Origin: SMBSF63 sp034003545
GTDB taxonomy: Bacteria; Chloroflexota; Anaerolineae; Anaerolineales; Anaerolineaceae
Assembly (NCBI GenBank): GCA_964447155.1
Contig: CAYURM010000060.1
Span: 1-5,825 of the forward strand
DNA: 5,825 nucleotides
Reading direction: 5' to 3'
Each line of letters opens with the position of its first letter. The stretch's first letter is position 1. Under the pieces are notes generated by a model. That model did not search any database. It saw only the letters and a program-made list of their open reading frames with translations, and had not been told where the DNA came from. The translations under genes and the position numbers were made by a program. Positions 1-5,735 of this stretch are shown in pieces.

Positions 1-24
1 CTGGCACAGTGTGGGTGAATATGG

Positions 25-219
25 GTGGAGCATTTACGTGTGAATATTGACACAGGTGTTGAGTTGAAATGTGGCGCAGGCATTACAACACAGTTGGGCC
101 GCACAGTTCATTGGGATACCAGCCACCAGTACCTGCAACAATCATGGTCCATCCTAGCCAAATCCAGTGTGTTGGACTATGATGAAAAGTGGAACATATT
201 GTGGGGGCAGGTCGGATAA
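25..219 (+). other. Short open frame of unknown status upstream of fprA; possibly non-coding
   Basis: A 64-codon frame opens at a GTG and closes at the TAA that immediately precedes the fprA ribosome binding site. An in-frame TGA at 16-18 shuts it off upstream, so it is not simply the tail of a long gene in this frame. The peptide is rich in Trp, His and Gln, and I recognise no family, transmembrane segment or motif in it. There is no convincing Shine-Dalgarno sequence before the GTG. The other forward frames also hit stops by base 48. It could be a degraded gene end, a tiny gene coupled to fprA, or chance. I lean towards non-coding, because a possible fprA promoter lies inside it. Confidence 0.2.
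172..200 (+). promoter_or_regulatory. Weak candidate promoter for fprA
   Basis: A -35-like TTGGAC at 172-177 and a -10-like CATATT at 195-200 are separated by 17 bases, which would start transcription near 207 and give a leader of about 25 bases before the fprA ATG. The match to the sigma-70 consensus is poor (3 of 6 and 4 of 6). A perfect TTGACA at 47-52 has no -10 box at a suitable distance. Treat this as a suggestion only. Confidence 0.25.
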
Positions 220-224
220 AGGAG
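220..224 (+). promoter_or_regulatory. Ribosome binding site of fprA
   Basis: AGGAG lies 8 bases before the ATG at 233. It fixes the start of the flavodiiron protein at MPTEKINED and excludes the 22-residue extension from the upstream in-frame ATG. Confidence 0.8.
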
Positions 225-232
225 AAATATTA

Positions 233-1411
233 ATGCCTACAGAAAAAATAAATGAGGATGTTTTTTGGCTTGGTGCACTTGATTGGGACAGGCGCTTGTT
301 TGACGAACTGATTCCACTCCCCGATGGAACCAGTTACAACGCCTATTTAATCAGAGGTAACGAGAAAACTGCATTAATTGATACCGTCGATCCTAAAATG
401 GCTGATTATTTTATTGCTATTTTGGACCAAATTGGTATTGATCAACTCGATTATGTGGTCGCAAACCATGCTGAACAGGACCACTCTGGCACTCTTGTTG
501 CCGTTTTAGAAAAATTCCCAAATGCCAAAATAGTATGTACCCCTAAATGTAAAAAGATGCTTATTGATTTTGATTTGGCATCTGAAGATCAAGTGATCGA
601 AGTTGAAAATGGCGCGACATTATCTTTGGGTGGAAAAACTTTAGAATTCTTACATACTCCATGGGTTCACTGGCCGGAAACCATGGTGACCTATCTACAA
701 GAAGAAGAATTTCTATTTTCATGTGATTTTTTCGGTTCTCATCTTGCCTCAACAGAATTGTATTCAAAAGATGATGATCTGGTTTATAGAGCAGCTAAAA
801 GATATTATGCAGAGATCATGATGCCCTTCAGAAATAAGATAATCAAACATTTGGAAATGTTAAGAAAATTATCAATTTCGATAATTGCTCCCAGCCATGG
901 TCCAATTTACCGCAACCCGGATTTTATTATCAATGCCTATGAAAATTGGGTAAATGGCCCGCAGAAAAATATCGTTGTCTTGCCTTTTGTGTCGATGCAT
1001 AACAGCACCCGAACTATGGTTGAGTACCTTGTAGACGCCCTTTTCAGAAATGGTGTTACGGTAAAGCTTTTTAATTTGACAACAACTGATATTGGTGAAT
1101 TGGCAATTTCTCTGGTTGATGCAGCGACCATTGTTATTGGTTCGCCTACGGTTCTTGGAGGTGCCCATCCGAACGTGGTTTATGCTGCGTATTTGGCAAA
1201 CGCCCTTCGCCCCCGAACCAAATTTGTTTCTATAATAGGTTCGTACAGCTGGGGCGGCAGAATGGTGCAGCAATTGACAGAGATGATACCGAAATTAGAT
1301 GTGGAAGTGCTTGACCCGGTTGTAATAAAGGGGATGCCAAAAACTGCGGACTATGCAGCGCTCGATCACCTTGCTGCATTGATTGCCGAGAAACATAAGA
1401 TGCTTGAATGA
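233..1411 (+). CDS. fprA: A-type flavodiiron protein (FprA/ROO family oxygen or nitric oxide reductase)
   Basis: This is a complete cytoplasmic flavodiiron protein of 392 residues, the usual length for class A. The start is the ATG at 233 because AGGAG at 220-224 sits 8 bases before it; an upstream in-frame ATG at 167 lacks such a site. The N-terminal metallo-beta-lactamase-like domain (about 1-245) carries the full diiron ligand set: H79, E81, D83 in NHAEQDH, H146 in WVHWPE, D165 in SCDFFGSH and H222 in PSHGP. The positions nearly superimpose on Desulfovibrio ROO numbering. The flavodoxin-like domain (about 246-392) shows the FMN phosphate loop SMHNSTRT (254-261), SPTVLGGAHPN and GSYSWGG. 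The family reduces O2 to water or NO to N2O with electrons from rubredoxin or, in methanogens, F420H2. No rubredoxin domain is fused and no rubredoxin gene is adjacent, so the donor is unknown. Base composition is AT-rich compared with neighbours. Substrate preference cannot be told from sequence. Confidence 0.95.
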   Translation: MPTEKINEDVFWLGALDWDRRLFDELIPLPDGTSYNAYLIRGNEKTALIDTVDPKMADYFIAILDQIGIDQLDYVVANHAEQDHSGTLVAVLEKFPNAKIVCTPKCKKMLIDFDLASEDQVIEVENGATLSLGGKTLEFLHTPWVHWPETMVTYLQEEEFLFSCDFFGSHLASTELYSKDDDLVYRAAKRYYAEIMMPFRNKIIKHLEMLRKLSISIIAPSHGPIYRNPDFIINAYENWVNGPQKNIVVLPFVSMHNSTRTMVEYLVDALFRNGVTVKLFNLTTTDIGELAISLVDAATIVIGSPTVLGGAHPNVVYAAYLANALRPRTKFVSIIGSYSWGGRMVQQLTEMIPKLDVEVLDPVVIKGMPKTADYAALDHLAALIAEKHKMLE

Positions 1412-1505
1412 CTTATTGAAGCCTGATGGGTATTTCATTATTATCACATGCAAGGTTAAACCGCACTTAACGCAAGGTTTATTCTGAACCGTTTGACCGC
1501 ATCTC

Positions 1506-1544
1506 AAAAAAAGACCTCCCACAAACTCATTCTGAGCGGGAGGT
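1506..1544 (-). terminator. Rho-independent terminator of the membrane polyferredoxin gene, possibly bidirectional
   Basis: On the minus strand the hairpin ACCTCCC (1544-1538) / GGGAGGT (1520-1514) has 7 perfect base pairs and is followed at once by C and seven T (1512-1506). The loop contains an inner CTCA/TGAG stem with a three-base turn, so the hairpin is effectively longer. It lies 24 bases past the stop of the gene at 1568. On the plus strand the hairpin is followed by a T-rich stretch (1544-1555), so it may also stop fprA transcripts coming from the other side. Confidence 0.85.
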
Positions 1545-1567
1545 TCTGTTCTTTTCACCAGCAGATA

Positions 1568-2326
1568 TCACTTTTCAGGTTTCCAGGCATAGTGGATAGC
1601 GTCGAATTTGCAGTTATCTACACACATGCCACACAGAATACACTCCACGTCGTCAATCCCGCCTGCCTGCACCATTTCTCTTACTGGCAAAGTCATCTGG
1701 CAGACAGTGTTACATTTGCCGCATTTTGTGCATTTGTCCGTGTCCGTCTCCAGGTGCAGCATGGGCAGATGCAGGAATTTGCCGATCTTGGTTCCGACAA
1801 TATTCAACACACCGAAGGGGCACAGATAGTGACAGAAGGCGCGTTTGCCCATGAAAAATGCCGGCAACAGAGCAATCGACAAAACTATCACATACAGAAT
1901 CACACCAAACACACTATCAATGGAAACATAATTCTCGGTCATATAAAACGGCTGCACCGATTTTATCCCGCCGGAGGAGATCACACCAAACCCGATCACA
2001 CCAACCCAGGCAGCGGCAATGATGTACTTCAATACGCGGATGACCTTCACGCGCACAAGAGGCTTGTCCCCCATCGCATGCAGGCTTTCCTGCCCGGCCC
2101 CCAAAGGGCAGAAATACCCGCAGCTAGCCCGGCCAAAGATGAGCGAGGTCACGAACCATGTCGTCCACAGCAGGAAGCTGAAACTGGCGATGCCCTGCAT
2201 GGCTGCGTCAATGATCAAATAAGGGGAAAAATAATTGATTGTCAGCGGAAACGCGATCAGGAAAATGAAGAGCAAAGTGCGCCGGATTCGTTGTCTTCTG
2301 GTCAAGTTGAACTCCTTCATCAACAC
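1568..2326 (-). CDS. NapH/NosR-like membrane polyferredoxin (4Fe-4S binding integral membrane protein)
   Basis: The protein has 252 residues if read from the GTG at 2326, or 250 from the ATG at 2320. A GGTGA 7 bases before the GTG slightly favours the longer form, but the choice is open. Four hydrophobic segments are visible at roughly 18-34, 47-64, 99-118 and 138-158. After the second and fourth come CX3CP motifs, CGYFCPLG (C69, C73) and CHYLCPFG (C165, C169), typical of NapH, NosR and CcoG-type proteins. The C-terminal part carries two CX2CX2CX3C clusters (C199-C209 and C229-C239) that should bind two [4Fe-4S] centres on the cytoplasmic side. Such proteins move electrons between the quinone pool or cytoplasmic donors and a partner reductase. 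No napG, nosZ, cytochrome or other partner lies beside it, so the partner is unknown. It is flanked by its own terminator and stands alone as a transcription unit. Confidence 0.85.
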   Translation of the reverse strand: MLMKEFNLTRRQRIRRTLLFIFLIAFPLTINYFSPYLIIDAAMQGIASFSFLLWTTWFVTSLIFGRASCGYFCPLGAGQESLHAMGDKPLVRVKVIRVLKYIIAAAWVGVIGFGVISSGGIKSVQPFYMTENYVSIDSVFGVILYVIVLSIALLPAFFMGKRAFCHYLCPFGVLNIVGTKIGKFLHLPMLHLETDTDKCTKCGKCNTVCQMTLPVREMVQAGGIDDVECILCGMCVDNCKFDAIHYAWKPEK

Positions 2327-2375
2327 AAACTTGTCACCACTAAAGCAATGGAGTAATCACAACTCCCCACATATT

Positions 2376-2406
2376 CCTATACGGAAATTTTCAGAAAAAG
2401 TATCAA
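2376..2406 (-). promoter_or_regulatory. Tentative promoter of the membrane polyferredoxin gene
   Basis: On the minus strand a TTGATA at 2406-2401 (5 of 6 to the -35 consensus) precedes TATAGG at 2381-2376 (4 of 6) with a long 19-base spacer. The -10 region overlaps a small inverted repeat, TTCC/GGAA around GTATA. The gap between the yjbQ stop and this gene (2327-2502) otherwise holds only the yjbQ terminator. The poor spacing makes this a weak call. Confidence 0.25.
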
Positions 2407-2443
2407 AGCAATCTCATCTGGGTACGGATTTACAAACGTAGTT

Positions 2444-2480
2444 AAAAATCAAGAGCTTGTGTTTTCAACAAGCTCTTGAT
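2444..2480 (-). terminator. Rho-independent terminator of the ltaE-yjbQ unit
   Basis: A perfect 13-bp inverted repeat, ATCAAGAGCTTGT (2448-2460) and its complement (2468-2480), encloses a 7-base loop. In the minus-strand direction it is followed by a run of T (five counting the last stem base, 2448-2444). It begins 23 bases after the yjbQ stop codon, exactly where an operon terminator is expected. Confidence 0.9.
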
Positions 2481-2502
2481 GATAGGCTATACGAAATGAT
2501 CC

Positions 2503-2922
2503 TTACTCTCCGATAATCTTGACCAGGATGCGCTTCTGGCGGCGCCCGTCAAACTCGCCATAGAAAATCTGCTCCCAGGGACCAAAATCCAGGCGGCCAT
2601 TGGTGACGGCTACCACCACCTCGCGCCCCATCACCTGACGTTTCAGATGCGCATCACCGTTGTCCTCACCCGTGCGGTTATGGCGGTAATGACTGACCGG
2701 CTCGTGCGGGGCCAGCTCTTCCAGCCAGTCTTCATAATCCTGGTGCAGGCCGGACTCGTCATCATTGATGAATACCGAAGCGGTGATGTGCATGGCGTTC
2801 ACCAGCACCAGTCCTTCTCGTATTCCACTCTCGCGCAGACAGTCCATCACCTGCGGGGTGATATTGACAAACGCCCGCCGCGTCGGGATCTGCATCCACA
2901 ACTCTTTGCGAAATGATTTCAT
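2503..2922 (-). CDS. yjbQ: YjbQ/UPF0047 family protein (secondary thiamine-phosphate synthase-like)
   Basis: At 139 residues this is a full-length, single-domain member of UPF0047. Recognisable family blocks are NAMHITASVFINDDE (42-56, with H45), HNRTGEDNGDAHLKRQVMG (81-99, with H81, E86, D90 and H92) and the C-terminal TNGRLDFGPWEQIFYGEFDG (107-126). The clustered His and acidic residues form the presumed metal or ligand site. E. coli YjbQ has weak thiamine-phosphate synthase activity and can partly replace ThiE, but the true physiological role of the family is unsettled, so the name should not be read as a pathway assignment. The ATG at 2922 lies 3 bases after the ltaE stop, and GGGGT near the ltaE end serves as ribosome binding site, so the two genes are almost certainly co-transcribed and translationally coupled. 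No thiamine genes are nearby. Confidence 0.93.
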   Translation of the reverse strand: MKSFRKELWMQIPTRRAFVNITPQVMDCLRESGIREGLVLVNAMHITASVFINDDESGLHQDYEDWLEELAPHEPVSHYRHNRTGEDNGDAHLKRQVMGREVVVAVTNGRLDFGPWEQIFYGEFDGRRQKRILVKIIGE

Positions 2923-2925
2923 AAC

Positions 2926-3963
2926 TTACCCCAATACCTTTTCAAAAGCTCTAATCGTCTTCTCCACCGCAGCATCATCGATCCAGTAATGCGTCACCAG
3001 CCGCAGCAGCCGCGGACCAGCCGCCGAAGCAAGTATCCCCTCCGCTTTCAGGGCTGCCACCACTTCGGCATCGGACATCATCACGGCATCCATCAGGCGC
3101 ACAAAGACCATATTGGTCTCATGCTCTTTCTTCTGTACGGCCAGACCGGAGATCTTCGCCAGACCCGCAGCCAGCACCTTCGCCCGCTGATGATCTTCCG
3201 CCAGCCGGTCAACCATCTCATCCAACGCGACGATGCCCGCCGCGGCCAGGATACCAGCCTGGCGCATGCCGCCGCCCAACTGCTTGCGGATGCGCAGGGC
3301 GCGGGCAATGAAGTCTTTCGAGCCGCACAGCACCGATCCCACCGGCGCGCACAGCGCCTTGCTCAAACAAAAAGTAACCGAATCTGCCATCCCGGACAGT
3401 TCCTTTACTGGAACTCCCCAATACACCGCTGCGTTGAAGATGCGCGCCCCGTCCAGATGGAGGGCCAGGCCGTTCTCATGCGCCAGGTCAGCCACTTTTC
3501 GGCTATACGCAGCAGACAGGGCGATGCCCCCGCAGCGGTTCTGCGTGTTTTCCAGCACCACCAGTTTCGTGATCGGAAAATGCACATTCCTGCCGCGAAT
3601 CGCCGCGCGGATGTCTTCAATCCGCAGCGTGCCATCCTCTTGATTGGGGATGGTATGGGTGTGTACCCCGCCCAGAGCGGCCACGCCGCCGACCTCATAG
3701 ATAAAGGTATGCGCCTTATCCCCCATGATGACCTCATCCCCCCGCCCGCAGTGTGCCAACACGGCGATCAGGTTGCCCATCGTACCGGAAGCCACAAACA
3801 GCCCCGCCTCCTGGCCCAACATTTCAGCGGCCATCTCCTGCAAGCGGTTGATCGTCGGGTCTTCCCCATACACATCATCGCCCACCTCGGCCTTTGCCAT
3901 CGCCGCCCACATCGCGGGCGTGGGTTTGGTTACCGTATCAGAACGCAGATCAATGAATGTCAT
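2926..3963 (-). CDS. ltaE: Low-specificity L-threonine aldolase
   Basis: This cytoplasmic PLP enzyme of fold type I cleaves L-threonine or L-allo-threonine to glycine and acetaldehyde. With the ATG at 3963 it has 345 residues, close to the usual length, and starts with the canonical MTFIDLRSDTVTKPT. The frame stays open to 4008, but GGAGG lies just before the tandem ATGs at 3966/3963 and the earlier ATGs at 3990/3987 fall at the predicted transcription start, so I prefer 3963. Key residues are visible: SGTMGN (59-64) for phosphate binding, H85 in DKAHTF stacking on PLP, LHLDGAR (168-174, D171 and R174), the Schiff-base lysine K202 in LSKALCAPVGS, and R321 in LRLVTHYW for the substrate carboxylate. 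It is the first gene of a two-gene unit with yjbQ. A palindrome between the promoter boxes suggests control by a DNA-binding regulator. Confidence 0.95.
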   Translation of the reverse strand: MTFIDLRSDTVTKPTPAMWAAMAKAEVGDDVYGEDPTINRLQEMAAEMLGQEAGLFVASGTMGNLIAVLAHCGRGDEVIMGDKAHTFIYEVGGVAALGGVHTHTIPNQEDGTLRIEDIRAAIRGRNVHFPITKLVVLENTQNRCGGIALSAAYSRKVADLAHENGLALHLDGARIFNAAVYWGVPVKELSGMADSVTFCLSKALCAPVGSVLCGSKDFIARALRIRKQLGGGMRQAGILAAAGIVALDEMVDRLAEDHQRAKVLAAGLAKISGLAVQKKEHETNMVFVRLMDAVMMSDAEVVAALKAEGILASAAGPRLLRLVTHYWIDDAAVEKTIRAFEKVLG

Positions 3964-3966
3964 CAT

Positions 3967-3972
3967 TCCTCC
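3967..3972 (-). promoter_or_regulatory. Ribosome binding site deciding the ltaE start
   Basis: Read on the minus strand, GGAGGA directly precedes tandem ATG codons. The spacing is too short for the first ATG (3966) and short but workable (4 bases after GGAGG) for the second (3963). This supports translation from MTFIDLRSD rather than from the longer open frame. Confidence 0.65.
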
Positions 3973-3997
3973 AACATTAATTCTCATCATTGTACAT

Positions 3998-4031
3998 TTT
4001 ATAACCACTAAAGTGGTTACTACAATTTCAA
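3998..4031 (-). promoter_or_regulatory. ltaE-yjbQ promoter with palindromic operator candidate
   Basis: An 8-bp perfect inverted repeat with a 2-base centre, TAACCACT (4002-4009) and AGTGGTTA (4012-4019), overlaps a -10-like TATAAA (minus strand, 4003-3998). Possible -35 boxes are TTGTAG at 4025-4020 (16-base spacer, poor match) or TTGAAA at 4031-4026 (5 of 6, 22-base spacer). In either case the palindrome fills the space between the boxes. That is the place where repressors bind, and also the arrangement of MerR-type activators at promoters with stretched spacers. The predicted start of transcription is near 3991, giving a leader of about 28 bases. The regulator is not encoded in the window. 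Confidence 0.55.
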
Positions 4032-4036
4032 TCGCT

Positions 4037-4070
4037 TAAACAAAAGAGAGCCTGCAAAAACCAGCCCTCT
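4037..4070 (-). terminator. Rho-independent terminator of the lspA-rluD unit
   Basis: On the minus strand AGAGGGCT (4070-4063) pairs with GGCTCTCT (4052-4045) over 8 positions, two of them G-U, around a 10-base loop. TTTGTTT follows. It starts 9 bases past the rluD stop and separates this unit from the ltaE promoter. Confidence 0.75.
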
Positions 4071-4079
4071 TCATAATCC

Positions 4080-5000
4080 CTATTCCAACGTATCCAGCAC
4101 CTTCTGCAAATCCTCTGGCAGCGGGGCGTCAAACACACTCAATGTATCCTCTCCTGGCAGGCAGATTTCCAGATGCGCGGCATGCAAAAACTGGCGCTTG
4201 ACCGGCAGGGTTTTGTGCCGGTGACCATACAGCGAATCCCCCACTACCGGGCAGCCAAGAAAGCCCATGTGCACGCGGATCTGGTGCGTGCGCCCGGTGT
4301 GAATATGCACTTTCAGCAAGGTATGCTCCTCAAACCGCTTTTCGGTGAAATACTCGCTGACCGATTGACGCCCGCGGCTGGCGGATACCACCGCCATCTG
4401 CTTGCGTTTGGACGAGTCCCGCCCAATCGGGGCATCCACCCGCCCGCTCGGCGTGGGCGGCTGACCGTCCACCAGTGCCAGATAAATCTTCTTTACTTTT
4501 CGCTCTTTGAACTGCTTCTGCAGCCATTGGTGGGCGCGGTCATTCTTCGCCAGCACGATCAGGCCGGAAGTGTCCTTGTCCAGGCGATGCACAACCCCCG
4601 GGCGGTGTTCGCCGCCAATGCCTTCCATTTCCGGCGCATGTGCCAGTGCGGCGTGTACCAGCGTACCGGTCTCATGCCCCGCCGCAGGATGCACGACCAT
4701 ACCGGCGGGTTTATTAACCACCAGCATGTCATCGTTTTCAAAAATAATATCAAGGGGAATATCTTCCGGGATCAGATCCGTGGAAGCCACCGGCGGAACC
4801 GTTATCTGTACGTCTCTTCCAGATTCCAGCTTGTATCCCGTCTTGGTAACTACCTCGCCATCCACCAGCACGAGTTTGTCGCGGATCAATGCCTGCAAGC
4901 GCGCCCGGGATAAGTCTGGAAATTGCAGCACGAGAAATTTATCCAGGCGGGCAGGGGCTTCCCCCTCATAGGTAAAACGAAACAACTGGGCATCACTCAC
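4080..5000 (-). CDS. rluD: RluA-family 23S rRNA pseudouridine synthase (RluD-like)
   Basis: The 306-residue protein isomerises uridines to pseudouridine in 23S rRNA. An N-terminal S4 RNA-binding domain (about 16-65: ARLDKFL, SRARLQALIRDKLVLVDGEV) precedes the catalytic domain. That domain shows VVNKPAGMVVHPAAGH (94-109), the signature HRLDKDTSGLIVLAKN (138-153) with catalytic D141, RVDAPIGRD (187-195) and the C-terminal TGRTHQIRVHMGFLGCPVVGDSLYG (235-259). The length and S4 domain fit RluD or its Bacillus relative YlyB better than RluA; RluC-like specificity cannot be excluded. Translation starts at a GTG at 5000 that overlaps the lspA stop by 4 bases (GTGA), a sign of translational coupling; only a weak GAGG precedes it. 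The lspA-rluD order is common in bacteria. Confidence 0.94.
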   Translation of the reverse strand: MSDAQLFRFTYEGEAPARLDKFLVLQFPDLSRARLQALIRDKLVLVDGEVVTKTGYKLESGRDVQITVPPVASTDLIPEDIPLDIIFENDDMLVVNKPAGMVVHPAAGHETGTLVHAALAHAPEMEGIGGEHRPGVVHRLDKDTSGLIVLAKNDRAHQWLQKQFKERKVKKIYLALVDGQPPTPSGRVDAPIGRDSSKRKQMAVVSASRGRQSVSEYFTEKRFEEHTLLKVHIHTGRTHQIRVHMGFLGCPVVGDSLYGHRHKTLPVKRQFLHAAHLEICLPGEDTLSVFDAPLPEDLQKVLDTLE

Positions 5001-5572
5001 GAAGAAACCGCCTCATCCACTGTAGAATTGTCTGTCGCGGCCTCTGCCTGTCCACCTTCAACTGCGGCTTCCTGCGCGGCTTTTATTTTCTCACGACGTT
5101 CCTGAAGGAACATATCCAGCAGCAAAATGCCTACCCCCACAGTGATACAGGCATCAGCCACATTGAAAACCGGGAAAGTCCCCACGGACACAAAATCAAC
5201 TACGTAACCCAGGGTCAGACGGTCGATCAAATTACCAATCGCGCCGCCCAACTGCATGCTCAACGCCAGACGCAGCGCCCAATCCGGATTGGGGATCTGG
5301 ACGTAATAATAAATGATCAACGCCGAAACAATAAAGGGCAGGATCGTGAACAAGGTACTCTGATCCTTGAACATGCCAAACGCAACGCCGGTATTCTGCA
5401 CATACACAAAGCGGAACCATGAAATCGGCCATTCTCCCGGCCGCCACATTTGATTCAGAGGAATATTTTTCAATACAAGGGACTTGGTCCATTGATCCAG
5501 CACAAGAATAACTGCCACAATCAACACCAATAATCCGTAATTCTTTAAGATTTTCTTCAAACCAGCCTCCAC
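4997..5572 (-). CDS. lspA: Lipoprotein signal peptidase (signal peptidase II)
   Basis: This inner-membrane aspartic protease removes the signal peptide of diacylglyceryl-modified prolipoproteins. I place the start at the GTG at 5572 (191 residues): GGGAGGA lies about 9 bases before it, whereas the alternative TTG at 5590 would itself touch that ribosome binding site. Four membrane segments are expected; the first holds LDQWTK (D26), followed by VQNTGVAFG (58-66), GGAIGNLIDR (109-118) and the two catalytic aspartates D126 in VVDF and D140 in FNVAD. All family motifs are intact. After the last helix there is a hydrophilic, Ala/Glu-rich tail of about 35 residues, longer than in compact homologues such as E. 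coli LspA. It is the first recognisable gene of the unit with rluD. Confidence 0.93.
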   Translation of the reverse strand: MEAGLKKILKNYGLLVLIVAVILVLDQWTKSLVLKNIPLNQMWRPGEWPISWFRFVYVQNTGVAFGMFKDQSTLFTILPFIVSALIIYYYVQIPNPDWALRLALSMQLGGAIGNLIDRLTLGYVVDFVSVGTFPVFNVADACITVGVGILLLDMFLQERREKIKAAQEAAVEGGQAEAATDNSTVDEAVSS

Positions 5573-5578
5573 GGTGAA

Positions 5579-5587
5579 ATATCCTCC
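5579..5587 (-). promoter_or_regulatory. Ribosome binding site deciding the lspA start
   Basis: On the minus strand GGGAGGAT at about 5588-5581 is a strong Shine-Dalgarno match roughly 9 bases before the GTG at 5572. The open frame extends back to a TTG at 5590, but that codon abuts the site, so initiation there is unlikely. Confidence 0.65.
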
Positions 5588-5669
5588 CAATTGTAATCTA
5601 TTTCGCGGTTGGCAGAGCGGGGTATTTTGGGGAGAAGGGAACTCGGGATGAGGCAGCCAGGAATTTGGA

Positions 5670-5735
5670 ATCTGTCAATCAGGCAATCAAGGATCAGGAA
5701 CTGACCTCAAAAGGTTTTTCCCTAAATTGACAGAT
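5670..5735. repeat. 10-bp inverted repeat in the lspA upstream region
   Basis: ATCTGTCAAT (5670-5679) and its exact complement (5726-5735) flank 46 bases. A second pair, AATCAGG (5677-5683) and CCTGATT (5737-5743), partly overlaps the first pair, so two mutually exclusive pairings are possible. The surrounding 5591-5825 stretch has no gene that I recognise on either strand and no clear promoter. No target-site duplication is visible. It may be an RNA leader structure, a small repeat element or chance. Confidence 0.5.

Noticed and set aside
872..1273. Minus-strand open frame of 133 codons inside fprA
   Set aside because: It lies wholly within the flavodoxin-like domain of fprA and resembles no known protein.
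1493..2356. Plus-strand open frame of 287 codons opposite the membrane polyferredoxin
   Set aside because: The minus-strand protein has intact Fe-S motifs and membrane helices; the plus frame has no family features and runs through the terminator hairpin.
2989..4011. Long plus-strand open frame of 340 codons opposite ltaE
   Set aside because: It mirrors ltaE almost end to end, is low in recognisable motifs and rich in His, Gln and Arg, as expected for the antisense frame of a GC-rich gene.
4173..4913. Plus-strand open frame of 246 codons opposite rluD
   Set aside because: It is a shadow of the clearly conserved pseudouridine synthase, without motifs of its own.
5608..5640. tRNA D-arm-like stretch (GGTTGGCAGAGCGG)
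   Set aside because: No T-loop GTTCGAAT-type sequence, anticodon stem or acceptor stem follows at the right distances on either strand.
5707..5720. Plus-strand terminator (ACCT/AGGT followed by T-run)
   Set aside because: The stem has only about 4-5 pairs and there is no plus-strand gene upstream that it could serve.
5670..5735. Miniature transposable element bounded by the 10-bp inverted repeats
   Set aside because: No target-site duplication is visible at the ends, and a second copy is not present in the window, so it is kept only as an inverted repeat.
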